Below, piece by piece: positions 36,396 to 45,548 of a stretch of DNA of 64,000 bases (its first letter is position 1; the number at the start of each line of letters is the position of its first letter). The position numbers were made by a program, and so were the translations under genes. Source of the DNA: Halanaerobiaceae bacterium (GTDB taxonomy: Bacteria > Bacillota > Halanaerobiia > Halanaerobiales > Halarsenatibacteraceae); the NCBI GenBank assembly GCA_003553485.1, contig PWEJ01000017.1, forward strand, positions 1 to 64,000, written 5' to 3'. Below the pieces are notes generated by a model. That model was not told the DNA's origin. It did not search any database and saw only the letters and a list, made by a program, of their open reading frames with translations.

Positions 36396-36421
36396 TCAAT
36401 CACCTCATTAGGCTGATCATA

Positions 36422-37024
36422 TTACTTTTTATCTTCTTCTAATTCATTGCGAGTTATCACTTCATCTATAATACCATAATCCAGAGCCTCTTCTGCTGTC
36501 ATGAAATAATCTCTTTCCACGTCTTCCTCTATTTTATCTACACTCTGTCCGGTGTGCTTGGAAAGAATTTCATTAAGAGTGCCTCTAATCCGCAGAAGTT
36601 CTTTGATGTGAACTTCAGCTTCACTGGCCTTACCCTGAATTCCACCAGCTGGTTGATGAATCATAACCCTGGAATAGGGCAGTCCATGCCTTTTTCCTTC
36701 AGCACCGGCAGCTAACAGCAATGCTCCAGCACTTGCTGCCTGACCCATGCAGATTGTCACGACATCTGGTTTGATATATTGCATGGTGTCATACATGGCC
36801 AGAGCTGCAGTTACAGAACCACCGGGACTATTGATATATAAATAGATATCTTTATCTGGATCTTCTGCTTCTAAAAATAACATCTGAGCAATAACTAGAT
36901 TTGCTATCTCGTCAGTCACGTGAGTCCCTAGAAATATAATCCTATCCTTTAATAAACGGGAATATATGTCATAGGACCGTTCACCTCGATTGGTTTGCTC
37001 TACTACCATTGGCACTAAATTCAT
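36422..37024 (-). CDS. clpP: ATP-dependent Clp protease proteolytic subunit (200 aa)
   Basis: Barrel-forming serine protease with triad S98 ([10 protein letters not shown]), H123 (MIHQPAGG) and D172 (ERDYFM). N-terminus [19 protein letters not shown] is the usual ClpP start and ATG 37024 has GGAGGTG 7 nt upstream; the in-frame codons up to 37048 are not translated in relatives. Length is typical. Confidence 0.97.
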   Translation of the reverse strand: MNLVPMVVEQTNRGERSYDIYSRLLKDRIIFLGTHVTDEIANLVIAQMLFLEAEDPDKDIYLYINSPGGSVTAALAMYDTMQYIKPDVVTICMGQAASAGALLLAAGAEGKRHGLPYSRVMIHQPAGGIQGKASEAEVHIKELLRIRGTLNEILSKHTGQSVDKIEEDVERDYFMTAEEALDYGIIDEVITRNELEEDKK

Positions 37025-37109
37025 ATATTTCCACCTCCAGTCAGCCAAAAGGCTGAACTATATTTTGGATAAATTTACTTCTTAAATATTTATTTGCTTT
37101 ATATATATT

Positions 37110-38393
37110 TTAATTGTTTTCTCTCAGGAAATCAATAGTCTTTTCCATTTTCAGGCCTTTTTTCATCATTTCTAACTGTCCCTGCATCTGGAAAAAGGCT
37201 TTTACCTGTTCAAGATCCTGGTCATTAGCCTCAGCTATTTCCGTTAACCTCTCCTCTAACTCTTCTTCCTCTACCTCTATTTCCTCTTCAGCTGCTATGG
37301 CTTCTAAGACTAGATTATTACGAGCACGTTTAGCAGCGATATCTCGATTATTACTGCGCCATTCCTCCTGGTCTATATCAAGATGTTCAAAATAATCCTG
37401 TATATTGATGCCCTGAGACTGCATGTTTTGTGCCATCTGCTGGAACATTTGGTCTAATTCATCTTCAATTAATTTCTCAGGAACATTAACTTCAGCGTTT
37501 TCAGCAGCTTTCTCAATTATTTTATCTTCAATTTCATGCTGCTGTTGATGTTCTTTTTCCTCCAGTAATGTTTCTCTTAAATCCTCTTTATATTCCTCTA
37601 AAGTCTCAAATTCTGTCATTTCGGCAATAAATTCATCATCAAGTTCAGGCTCTTCCTTTTCCTTGATTTCTTTTATTATGACCTCAAAAACAGCATCCTT
37701 TCCTGCTAAATCTTCAGCCTGATAGTCCTCGGGAAAAGTCACTTCAATTTCATAAGGTTCTTCTCTAACATTTTTGCCGATTAGCTCTTCTTCGAAACCA
37801 GGAATAAAGGATTTAGAACCAATCTCTAGAACATACTCCTCAGCTGAACCTCCTGGAAAAGTTTCTCCATCAATATATCCGGTAAAGTCAATCACCACAT
37901 GGTCTCCAAATTGCACATCAGTTCTATCAGCACTGAGGAGTTGAGTATTTTCCTGTTTCAATCTCTCTAATTGGGCTTCTATCTCCTCTTCTTCCACAGT
38001 AACTTCTTCCATTTCGATATCAAAACCTGTATATTCACCAAGCTCCACTTCCGGCTTTACCTCCACTTCAGCGGAAAAAGAAGCGGGCTCGTCTTCTGCT
38101 ATATAGTAATCATCTATCTCTGGCTGATCTATAGGTTCGATGCCACTTTCCTCCACTGCCTGGGAATAGTTTTTAGGTATTAATATATCTAAGGCATCAC
38201 TATGCAAAACCTCTTTGCCAAAACGGGCTTCTAAAACCTTGCGGGGAATTTTACCCTTGCGAAAACCAGGTAGCTCTACGTCTTTGACAACTTTTTTATA
38301 GGCCTGGTCTAAAGCCATATTAACCTCATCTTTGTCTATGGTGACCTCCAATTTAACTTTATTTCCTTCCAGATCGCTTTTATTAACCTCCAT
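37110..38393 (-). CDS. tig: Trigger factor (427 aa)
   Basis: Ribosome-associated chaperone. The N-terminal ribosome-binding domain contains the signature GFRKGKIPRKVLE; an FKBP-type PPIase domain follows (GDHVVIDFTGYIDGE), and the C-terminal helical chaperone domain is very acidic. ATG 38393 follows AGGGAGG. tRNA-Leu lies just upstream on the same strand and may share a transcript. Confidence 0.96.
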   Translation of the reverse strand: MEVNKSDLEGNKVKLEVTIDKDEVNMALDQAYKKVVKDVELPGFRKGKIPRKVLEARFGKEVLHSDALDILIPKNYSQAVEESGIEPIDQPEIDDYYIAEDEPASFSAEVEVKPEVELGEYTGFDIEMEEVTVEEEEIEAQLERLKQENTQLLSADRTDVQFGDHVVIDFTGYIDGETFPGGSAEEYVLEIGSKSFIPGFEEELIGKNVREEPYEIEVTFPEDYQAEDLAGKDAVFEVIIKEIKEKEEPELDDEFIAEMTEFETLEEYKEDLRETLLEEKEHQQQHEIEDKIIEKAAENAEVNVPEKLIEDELDQMFQQMAQNMQSQGINIQDYFEHLDIDQEEWRSNNRDIAAKRARNNLVLEAIAAEEEIEVEEEELEERLTEIAEANDQDLEQVKAFFQMQGQLEMMKKGLKMEKTIDFLRENN

Positions 38394-38495
38394 ATTATTG
38401 CCTCCCTAAAAAGCATAATTCTATTAAAAATCCACTCTGCCGCTACAATTTTTAAAATTTACGCCAGCAAAATATATATCTATATAAAAAAATAA

Positions 38496-38582
38496 TGGTG
38501 CGGAAGGGGGGATTCGAACCCCCACAGGATAAAACCCACTAGATCCTAAGTCTAGCGCGTCTGCCAGTTCCGCCACTTCCGC
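38496..38582 (-). tRNA. tRNA-Leu (anticodon TAG)
   Basis: On the minus strand the acceptor GCGGAAG pairs with CTTCCGC, and A-CCA is encoded. The anticodon stem CTAGA/TCTAG has loop CTTAGGA (anticodon TAG); a long variable arm (TGGGTTTTATCCTGT) marks a class II tRNA. 87 nt including CCA. Confidence 0.96.
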
Positions 38583-38634
38583 CCATTAAAAACATTATAA
38601 CTATTTGACTTTATCTCATCATAAAACCATAATA

Positions 38635-38663
38635 ATGTTAGCACATCGCCTGGCAGTTGTCAA
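38635..38663 (-). promoter_or_regulatory. Promoter of tRNA-Leu and perhaps tig
   Basis: TTGACA (38663-38658), 17-bp spacer, TAACAT (38640-38635) on the minus strand, about 50 bp before the tRNA. Confidence 0.6.
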
Positions 38664-38762
38664 GGAAAAATGAAACAAAAATAAAAGCAGGAAAAAGACT
38701 AAAGATCTTGAATAAGTATATATAGAAAAGACTTTTACTTTTGATTGTCATAACTAAATTAG

Positions 38763-38903
38763 AAAGGGGAGCCTCACCGGAGGCTGAGAGGATGGCGACA
38801 TCGACCCTTATAACCTGATCCTGATAATGCAGGCGCAGGGAAATATAAATTAGCACTCCTCCAGTTTCCGGTAGCACCCTCGAAATGGGAGGAGTTAATT
38901 TTT
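38763..38903 (+). promoter_or_regulatory. TPP (thi-box) riboswitch with terminator/SD-masking platform
   Basis: Thi-box elements in order: AGGGGAGCC, GGCTGAGAGG, GACCCTTATAACCTGATC, GATAATGCAGGCGCAGGGAA (38763-38843). Expression platform: ACTCCTCC (38855-38862) pairs with GGAGGAGT (38888-38895), followed by TTTTTTT (38899-38905). That arm is also the ribosome site of thiT (ATG 38906), so both termination and translation could be blocked when TPP is bound. Confidence 0.95.
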
Positions 38904-38905
38904 TT

Positions 38906-39454
38906 ATGAAAAACAATGTCAAGATGTTAGCAGAGATCGCCGTTGCTGTTGCTCTCTCTACTGTCTTAAGTTATCTGACCCTCTTTCGGATGCCGCAGGG
39001 TGGTTCGATTAATCTGGAGATGTTACCTTTACTCTTCATAGCTTTCCGCTGGGGAGGAGTTCCTGGAATAGCAGCAGGTGTTCTCCATGGTCTGGTGCAG
39101 CTTATCACCGGAGCCTTTGTGGTACACCCGGCTCAGTTTATCCTGGATTATCCTTTAGCCTATGGACTTTTAGGGGTGGCAGGTTTCATACCCATCTTCC
39201 GTAAGGATAATTCCATCAAGAAACCATCCTTCGTTATAGCCTTGATCTTCGGTGGGAGCGCCCGTTTCATCTCTCACTTCTTTTCCGGGGTTATCTTTAT
39301 TGAAGATTTTGCGCCGGAGATAGAAAATGCCTGGTCCTATTCAGCAATCTATAATCTAAGTCATCTGCTGCCGGCTCTAATCTTATCAGCTCTGGTGATC
39401 TATCTGATGCATCGCCAGACCAAAGAGGTCCTTCTCCAGCAGCTTGACCACTGA
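38906..39454 (+). CDS. thiT: Thiamine ECF transporter S component (182 aa)
   Basis: Six-helix ThiT/YuaJ protein: NLEMLPLLFIAFRWGGVPG and GFVHPAQ-type region (GAFVVHPAQFILDYPLAYG) match the thiamine-binding S component. The TPP riboswitch upstream supports the substrate. ATG 38906 is chosen because GGGAGGAG (38887-38894) serves it; ATG 38885 lies before that site. No ATPase or T gene adjoins, so it must use a shared ECF module. Confidence 0.93.
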   Translation: MKNNVKMLAEIAVAVALSTVLSYLTLFRMPQGGSINLEMLPLLFIAFRWGGVPGIAAGVLHGLVQLITGAFVVHPAQFILDYPLAYGLLGVAGFIPIFRKDNSIKKPSFVIALIFGGSARFISHFFSGVIFIEDFAPEIENAWSYSAIYNLSHLLPALILSALVIYLMHRQTKEVLLQQLDH

Positions 39455-39516
39455 TTTGGAATATAGAAAAACAAGTCAGGATACTGTTGATATTCTGCTA
39501 TAATTGAAGGTGGAAC

Positions 39517-39544
39517 TAAAAAAGGCCCCGAAACCGGGGCCTTG
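39517..39544. terminator. Bidirectional terminator between thiT and ndk
   Basis: GGCCCCG (39524-39530), AAAC loop, CGGGGCC (39535-39541). The minus strand continues with seven T, so it is strongest for ndk; the plus strand has TTGTTT. Confidence 0.85.
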
Positions 39545-39618
39545 TTTCTCTAAAACCAGATTTTAAAAGTAAAATTTAGGTTGATTAAAAGATTCATGAT
39601 CTGATAACAATTTTTTAA

Positions 39619-40032
39619 TTAAAGTTCTGGAAAGAAAAGACCTAATTCTCTCTCGGCAGCTGCCGGAGAATCTGAAGCATGGACTAAATTATCGGGTTCC
39701 ATGTGAGCTGCCAGATCTCCTCTAATGCTGCCAGGAGCCGCCTCTACAGGATCAGTTGCTCCAATTAAAGACCTGACTTTAGCTATTGTCCCCTCAGGTC
39801 CCGCTATAACTAAAGCTGCCATTTTTCTCCCGGCAAATCCTGAAACAATACTATCATAAAAATCCTTGCCTCTATGTTCTTTATATAATTCCGCCAGAAT
39901 CTCTTCTTTAAAAGAGGTCAGTTTAATCTCCTCTACCGTCAGATCCGCTCTTTCCAATCTAGCAATAATCTCCCCTATTAATTTTCTTTCAATTGCTTGA
40001 GGTTTAAGTAATACTAGAGTTTTTTCTGCCAT
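39619..40032 (-). CDS. ndk: Nucleoside diphosphate kinase (137 aa)
   Basis: Equalises NTP pools. The phospho-histidine lies in NLVHASDSPAAAERE; KPQAIERKLIGEI, PGSIRGDLA and the C-terminal FF complete the fold. ATG 40032 is 10 nt from AGGAG. The length is normal. A terminator ends the unit; the glycosyltransferase gene is 45 bp upstream. Confidence 0.95.
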   Translation of the reverse strand: MAEKTLVLLKPQAIERKLIGEIIARLERADLTVEEIKLTSFKEEILAELYKEHRGKDFYDSIVSGFAGRKMAALVIAGPEGTIAKVRSLIGATDPVEAAPGSIRGDLAAHMEPDNLVHASDSPAAAERELGLFFPEL

Positions 40033-40077
40033 GGTCAATTCATCTCCTATTTTAAGATATTTAGCAAAGTTCCTTTT

Positions 40078-41580
40078 TTAAGCAAAGTAAAGTTCTTTTA
40101 ATTTTTTTATCAATTGCTTTTCATTTTTGCCTGTTAGAAAAAATTCAGGTATTTTCCAGGGGTTATCCGGTTTGAATCCGCTGGGATTGGCTAAAATATC
40201 TTTGATTCTGGTCAGATATTTCTCCGCTGTTGCTTCCCAGGTGTAGTTGGTCTTAACTCTTTTAAGCCCTGCTGAATGATATTCTTGCCACTTTTCTGGG
40301 CTAGCTAATATTTCCAGCAAACCCCGGGCTATATCTCCAGGATCCTCAGGATCTATTAAAACCCCAAACTTCTGCCCCTCTTCTTGCAATATTTCTGCTG
40401 GTCCCCCATTACAGGTTGCTGCAACTGGAAGGCCCGAAGCCATTGCTTCTATAGGAGCCAGACCAAAGGGCTCATGAAAGGCTGTTAAGGCAAAGACTGA
40501 CTTTCGCCGGGCTAAAAGACGATAACAGGAAGCTAATTCCTGTTGACTACCTAAAGAAAAGAGGCTCACTTTTCCTCGCAGGTCATGGTTATTAATAACT
40601 GCCATTATCTCTGCCAGTATTTCTTGCTCTTCTGGGCCAGCCTGGCTATAATCATTAAAGGGATTATCGATACCGCGCAGGGTCATCACTAGATTAGCTT
40701 TATCCTGGAGATGCTGATTATAGGCAAAGGCCTTAACTAACCCCAGATGATTTTTCTTGCTATCAAGCCTGCTGGCAGCTATTACAGCTGGTAAATCCCG
40801 GCGTTCTGCAGCAATATCTCGGGCAAAAGCTTCTTTGAGTTTACTGGCTATTTTGTCATCTTCAGGTCCACCCCGGGGATTGAAGATATCTGTATTGACT
40901 CCTGGGGGGGCCAGGGCAAATTTTTTCTCTGAGTCAGTTTCTACCGCCCCCTGATAGGCCCGGTGACCGTATTGTTTTATTCTTTCCTGGTTGGTGGAGA
41001 CAAAAATAGTAGCTGAATTAGCCATGCTAATTCTCTCTGCCGTCAATCGACAGTGAAAATTAAAGCGCTCCAACATCTTATCTAAATTATCTTTATCCAG
41101 GGCCAGTTTATCCATTTTTTGTGCTCCCAGAGAATGCCCGGTAAAACTAAAGGGTATATTGGTTTTTTGAGCAAAAATTGCTCCAGCCAATCCTCCATCT
41201 CCATAGTGGGTGGTTACAAAATCTGGCTTTCTTCCCTCCTGTCGATAAAAGTCCTCGATTCCAGCTACATAGTCCTTTAAATGAGGCCAGAGCTTCTCCT
41301 TGGGCAAAAATTCATCACCGCCAAAGGGAAGTCGCACAATCCGCACTCTATCACTGCCAGGATAATGCTCTATTTTATCAGCAAATTCCGGCCATTGAGG
41401 GTCCTTTATCTGCCTGGTAAAAATATCGACGTCAATTTGATATTCCTGGGCTAAGGCCAGGGCCACTTCTTTAACATAAACTAACTGCCCTCCAAAATCG
41501 GGATGTTCAGTCCAATAACTATCCTCAGAATCAAAGTTGCCCTGAGGATTAAAAAAAGCAATAAGTTCAGGGCTGGACAT
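40078..41580 (-). CDS. Sucrose-phosphate synthase-type glycosyltransferase (500 aa)
   Basis: GT4 enzyme that joins UDP- or ADP-glucose and fructose-6-phosphate. Motifs: HPDFGGQLVYVKEVALALA at the acceptor site, TTHYGDGGLAG, FTGHSLGAQK, SRLDSKKNHLGL and the C-terminal EPFGLAPIEAMASGLPV. Almost the whole pattern matches the crystallised Halothermothrix orenii enzyme as I remember it. ATG 41580 with AGGAGG upstream. A PfkB sugar kinase gene lies 15 bp upstream. In halophiles sucrose can act as an osmolyte. Sucrose synthase is the alternative, but the short length and missing N-terminal regulatory domain favour SPS. Confidence 0.87.
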   Translation of the reverse strand: MSSPELIAFFNPQGNFDSEDSYWTEHPDFGGQLVYVKEVALALAQEYQIDVDIFTRQIKDPQWPEFADKIEHYPGSDRVRIVRLPFGGDEFLPKEKLWPHLKDYVAGIEDFYRQEGRKPDFVTTHYGDGGLAGAIFAQKTNIPFSFTGHSLGAQKMDKLALDKDNLDKMLERFNFHCRLTAERISMANSATIFVSTNQERIKQYGHRAYQGAVETDSEKKFALAPPGVNTDIFNPRGGPEDDKIASKLKEAFARDIAAERRDLPAVIAASRLDSKKNHLGLVKAFAYNQHLQDKANLVMTLRGIDNPFNDYSQAGPEEQEILAEIMAVINNHDLRGKVSLFSLGSQQELASCYRLLARRKSVFALTAFHEPFGLAPIEAMASGLPVAATCNGGPAEILQEEGQKFGVLIDPEDPGDIARGLLEILASPEKWQEYHSAGLKRVKTNYTWEATAEKYLTRIKDILANPSGFKPDNPWKIPEFFLTGKNEKQLIKKLKELYFA

Positions 41581-41595
41581 TTCATTTACCTCCTT

Positions 41596-42564
41596 TTAGG
41601 AAATATTATACTTGGCTAATAAATTCTCAGCAGCTGGTAGATTTATCATTGCTCCAATCTGCTTTAATACCTCTGCTGAGGTGGCATTACCGAGCTTTAA
41701 AGCTGCTGCCAGAGATTTTCCCCGCAAAAGTCCAGCATAAAATCCTGACCAGAAGGCATCACCTGCTCCAGTGGTATCAATAACTTCTCTGGCTAAAGAG
41801 GGGAAGTGCTGTTGGTGGCTTCCAGTAGAGGCCAGAAGGCCGTCGGCTCCCAGTGTTAAAATGACCAGTTTAGCCCCGGCCTGATGAAAATCCTTTATAT
41901 AAGCCTCTCTGCTCTTTTCGCCAAACAAAAACCTGGCATCATCCAGAGAAGGCTTAACAACATCAACCATAGCCAACAATTTTTTCATATATCTTGAGCC
42001 CTTTTCTTTGCCCTGCCACAGCTGGGGCCGATAATTAGGGTCCAGAGATATCAACCTGTTTTTGTCCCGGGCTATATTTATAACTTTCTCTATAGTCAAC
42101 CTTCCCTTAGGGGCTGTGAGTGAAAAACCTGATAGATGGATTATCTTTGAATCAGAGATTTTTTGAGGGGAGACCTGCTCCGGTGATAGATTGGTATCAG
42201 CCCCTCGATAGGCCAAAAATTCTGGTGATTCCTGACTTCTGGTAACTAATACCAGGGTAGTATTTTTATCTTTATCCATCCTAACCTCTGTAATTTCAAC
42301 TCCCTTAGCCTCAAGTCTCTTACAGAGATAATCACCCAGTCCATCATTACCTACCCTGCTAATTAAAGAGGTCTTATGGCCAAGCATGGATAGATTCATG
42401 GTAATATTTGCTGGTGAGCCCCCAAAATATCTACGAAAGTTTTCAGCCCCAGCAAAACTTCCTGTTTCTTCAGAAGATATTAAGTCCACTACCACTTCCC
42501 CCACGGCTAAAAGATCTATTTCTCCTGAGCTCAGCGCCTGTTTTTTGCTAAAACTAAAGTCCAA
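41596..42564 (-). CDS. PfkB-family sugar kinase, probable fructokinase (322 aa)
   Basis: Ribokinase-fold kinase: N-terminal GEVVVDLIS, substrate region YFGGSPANITMNLSMLG and ATP/anion-hole signature DTTGAGDAFWSGF with catalytic Asp. The start is TTG 42564 with GGAGGG upstream. Paired with the sucrose-phosphate-synthase gene, as in sucrose metabolism clusters, so fructose is the likely substrate; ribose or deoxy-inositol derivatives cannot be excluded from sequence. Confidence 0.85.
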   Translation of the reverse strand: MDFSFSKKQALSSGEIDLLAVGEVVVDLISSEETGSFAGAENFRRYFGGSPANITMNLSMLGHKTSLISRVGNDGLGDYLCKRLEAKGVEITEVRMDKDKNTTLVLVTRSQESPEFLAYRGADTNLSPEQVSPQKISDSKIIHLSGFSLTAPKGRLTIEKVINIARDKNRLISLDPNYRPQLWQGKEKGSRYMKKLLAMVDVVKPSLDDARFLFGEKSREAYIKDFHQAGAKLVILTLGADGLLASTGSHQQHFPSLAREVIDTTGAGDAFWSGFYAGLLRGKSLAAALKLGNATSAEVLKQIGAMINLPAAENLLAKYNIS

Positions 42565-42588
42565 ATTTATCCCTCCAATTTTCCCGCC

Positions 42589-43170
42589 TTATTCCTTATG
42601 GCTGGCTATTAAGAGGTACTGCCAGCTTGATAAATCAACAATTTTTGTGTTACGGCCATATTTATAAAAGAAGTCTGCCAGTTTATCCGGAGAATAAAAA
42701 CAACCTGGTTCTCCGGCCAATTCTTCTAGTCTTTTCATGACTTTAGTTTTTATATTACTGGGGTAAAACTCTAAAATTATCACCTGGCCTGATTCTTTTG
42801 CTATCCTATTCATCTCAGCCAAAGCAGCTCCGGTTCTTGTAAAATGATGCAGGGCATCCAGGCAAAAGACAATATCACAGCAATCATCATCTAAGGGCAG
42901 TTTCTGCACTTGAGCCTGTACCAACCTTGCTTTTCTTCCCCGGACTCTTTTTTCAGCCTTCTTTAACATTTTTTCTGAAGCATCGACTAATATTAATTCG
43001 TTATCCTCAGGCAAAAAATCCAGCAATTGACCGGTCCCTGCTCCAATATCACAGATGACATCATCTTCTTTTATCTCAGTTTCTCTGACTGCCTTCTTTA
43101 AAGTCTTAGAATGACCTACCAACTTCATAAAGGCATCATAAAAGGGGGCTACTAGCTGAAAAAAATTCAT
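42589..43170 (-). CDS. UbiE/Methyltransf_11-like SAM methyltransferase (193 aa)
   Basis: Motif I VICDIGAGTGQLLDFL, then LVDASEKML, DIVFCLDALHHF and a C-terminal region with VDLSSWQYLL. It starts with MNFFQLVAPFYDAFM, as in UbiE-like enzymes. ATG 43170 follows GGAGGG. Between a permease and a sugar kinase gene; the substrate is unknown. Confidence 0.82.
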   Translation of the reverse strand: MNFFQLVAPFYDAFMKLVGHSKTLKKAVRETEIKEDDVICDIGAGTGQLLDFLPEDNELILVDASEKMLKKAEKRVRGRKARLVQAQVQKLPLDDDCCDIVFCLDALHHFTRTGAALAEMNRIAKESGQVIILEFYPSNIKTKVMKRLEELAGEPGCFYSPDKLADFFYKYGRNTKIVDLSSWQYLLIASHKE

Positions 43171-43188
43171 TATTACCCTCCATCCAAA

Positions 43189-44457
43189 TTAGCCATTTAG
43201 AATATAATAATAAATTATAGATAAGACCGTTATACCAGCTGCTGTACCTGTAAAGGGTATTACCAAATCCCGGTAATATTTCTTCAGGGTAGTGTCAAAA
43301 TATTCCACCGTCATCAGATTACATAAATGAAAGGGAGAAAGAATATAGCCGAAATAACTGCTGCTAAATATTATCATATGCCAGAGGCTATAAAGATCAC
43401 TATCATTGAAGAGGACTAATAAAATAGGATAGGCAATACCAATTGCCCCTACATGATTACCGGTCAAGAGACCGGCCAGAAAGGGAATAATTATAGCCAG
43501 CAATAATAGCGGTATGCCAGCTTCCATAAATAATTCTGTTAGATTAAATACCCCTTCAGAGTTTTCAATATATGTTCTAAAGATCATAATCCCCAATACT
43601 CCAAGAGTTAGTTTGCCATTGAAGCCATCTTTTATCATCCTCAACTTAAAAGTATTTTTCTTAAGTATGATCACAAATAATATTCCCACTATCAAAGAGG
43701 TGGTAAATTCTATCGGCAAAAATATCGGAGGAAAGAGCACAATGATAAAGGGCATTAAAACAGATAAAATTTTGCCAGCGGAGGGTTTATCCTCATTATC
43801 CTTATTCTTTTTCTCCTCCTGAGTTGCCTTCTCTGCTAAAGGTCGTTTAGTCTGGTCGACAGAGGTCTTGGTATAATAAAGCCAGCCTATTATAATCATC
43901 AAAGCCACAATCGGCAGATGCATGGCTGCTATGGTATAAACATCGAGGCCTGAAAGAGAAGAAGCAATAATTAAACTGGGCATGTAGGGAAAAGAAAAAT
44001 ACCAAAGATGGCGATAATAAATATTTAATGAAGTCATTCTGGCCCCTGACATCTCCATTTTTTTGCCGATGGGTGCTATAATTGGCGCTGAGAAAATTGC
44101 TCCTCCTGGTATTGGCAGCATCCCGATCACTGAAGGTATGGCTGTTATAGTCAGATAAAGATTGTTGATAAAATAACGGGTAATCTCTATCAAATCCTGT
44201 AATAAACTAGTTTCCTTCATGATATAGGCAAAAACTGTCACCAGGGCTACTAAAGCCACTAACTGTATGGTTATAGGATCGACTAAAGCCGTTAAGAGGG
44301 TGGGGAAAAAAGCCTGCAAATTGGCAATAAAGTTATCAGTAGCTGTAAAACCCACCAGCACTGAACCGGCTAGCATGGCTGTAGCCAGCGACCTATTTTG
44401 TGAAAGCAGATAGATTACTAAAAAGAATGCAGTTATGGTTCCGGTAATGGAAATCAT
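43189..44457 (-). CDS. DUF401 (TIGR00529-type) multi-pass membrane protein (422 aa)
   Basis: Ten or more hydrophobic segments in a pattern like ion-transporter/GntP relatives: IGMLPIPGGAIFSAPIIAPI near residue 115 and LLTGNHVGAIGIAYPILL near residue 335 are mirror-like re-entrant motifs. A charged cytoplasmic loop (about 200-225, KATQEEKKNKDNEDK) splits the two halves. DUF401 proteins are putative transporters without a proven substrate. ATG 44457 with AGGAGG upstream. Confidence 0.75.
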   Translation of the reverse strand: MISITGTITAFFLVIYLLSQNRSLATAMLAGSVLVGFTATDNFIANLQAFFPTLLTALVDPITIQLVALVALVTVFAYIMKETSLLQDLIEITRYFINNLYLTITAIPSVIGMLPIPGGAIFSAPIIAPIGKKMEMSGARMTSLNIYYRHLWYFSFPYMPSLIIASSLSGLDVYTIAAMHLPIVALMIIIGWLYYTKTSVDQTKRPLAEKATQEEKKNKDNEDKPSAGKILSVLMPFIIVLFPPIFLPIEFTTSLIVGILFVIILKKNTFKLRMIKDGFNGKLTLGVLGIMIFRTYIENSEGVFNLTELFMEAGIPLLLLAIIIPFLAGLLTGNHVGAIGIAYPILLVLFNDSDLYSLWHMIIFSSSYFGYILSPFHLCNLMTVEYFDTTLKKYYRDLVIPFTGTAAGITVLSIIYYYILNG

Positions 44458-44572
44458 TATTGGCCTCCTGTGCTGTCTTGTTTAAAAAAATCAATAAAAT
44501 ATTTGTTTAGGAGTTAGCTAAGTATATTAATCTAAAGCTATTTTATCCTATAGTAGATTCTTTTTCAAATTT

Positions 44573-44616
44573 AAAATCCAGAAAGCCGAGATATACCCCC
44601 AGCTCTCTGGATTTTT
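44573..44616 (-). terminator. Terminator of the nucleoside transporter operon
   Basis: AAAATCCAGA (44573-44582) pairs with TCTGGATTTT (44606-44615); on the minus strand the stem ends in TTTTAAATTTG. Located after the second permease gene. Confidence 0.75.
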
Positions 44617-44648
44617 TGAACTTTATAATAAATATTTGTTATGCCATT

Positions 44649-45548
44649 TTAATCTTCGCCTTTAAAATAAGGTTTGCCAATAGCTTTAGGAGGAATGGCT
44701 TTACCGATAAAGCCAGCCAGTACTATTATTGTCAGCACATAGGGGATAGCTCTAATCAATTCCGATGGGATATAGGCAAAGCTAACCCTTATCGATATTG
44801 CTTCGGCATAGCCAAAGAGAAGTGCTGCGCCAAAGGCTCCTATAGGATGCCATTTACCGAAAATCATGGCCGCCAGGGCTATAAAACCTCGTCCCTGAGA
44901 CATATCTCTGACAAAGGCGCTGTACTCACCTATTGAAAGATGAGCTCCTGCCAGTCCAGCTAAAGCCCCACTTATTAAGACACAGATAAACCTGTATTTA
45001 TTAACGTTTATACCCAGAGTATCGGCTGCACTGGGGTGTTCTCCAATCGATCTAATGCGCAATCCCCAGGGGGTTTTAAAGAGGACAAACCAGGCCACCG
45101 GAACTAAAGCTATAGCTACAAAGGTCAGGGGATTATAACGCATACCTAAAACTCTTACCGGCGGTAGTCTGGGAGCCCGGGGGGAGGTGCCTGAGACACC
45201 AAATAGGACCTGCATTAAATATATTGTCAGACCAGAGGCAAAGATATTAATACCTGTGGCTACCACAATCTGATCAGCTTTAAAGGTAACACAGACCACT
45301 GCTAAAATTAGAGCAAAAACTAATCCTCCAACTAAAGCATAGAGCACCCCTATCCAGGGGTTACCAGTTAATCCTGAACCATATACAGCGGCAAAGGCTC
45401 CAAAGAGCATCATCCCTTCAAGAGCAATATTTATGACACCTGATCTTTCGTTGAAGACTCCACCTAAAGCTGCCAGAATCAACGGAGTGGCATAACGAAA
45501 ACTAATTAGTAATAGTGGAAGCGAAAACATCTGAAATAGGGTATCCAT
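44649..45548 (-). CDS. Nucleoside-type ABC permease 2 (299 aa)
   Basis: BPD_transp_2-family permease (YufQ/NupQ type) with about eight to nine segments and the motif TPLILAALGGVFNERSGVINIALEGMM split over the first 45 residues. GEHPSAADTLGINVNKYRF is the cytoplasmic loop that meets the ATPase. Its ATG shares one base with the TAA of permease 1 (TAATG), so they are coupled. Member of the BMP transporter operon. Confidence 0.88.
   Translation of the reverse strand: MDTLFQMFSLPLLLISFRYATPLILAALGGVFNERSGVINIALEGMMLFGAFAAVYGSGLTGNPWIGVLYALVGGLVFALILAVVCVTFKADQIVVATGINIFASGLTIYLMQVLFGVSGTSPRAPRLPPVRVLGMRYNPLTFVAIALVPVAWFVLFKTPWGLRIRSIGEHPSAADTLGINVNKYRFICVLISGALAGLAGAHLSIGEYSAFVRDMSQGRGFIALAAMIFGKWHPIGAFGAALLFGYAEAISIRVSFAYIPSELIRAIPYVLTIIVLAGFIGKAIPPKAIGKPYFKGED

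Noticed and set aside
38638-38922. Minus-strand open frame of 94 codons over the thiT leader
   Set aside because: It covers the TPP riboswitch and terminator on the opposite strand and has no ribosome site or homology.
44616-44936. Plus-strand open frame of about 106 codons near the nucleoside permease
   Set aside because: It is a shadow of the permease gene at 44649-45548; the translation has low-complexity, non-family character.
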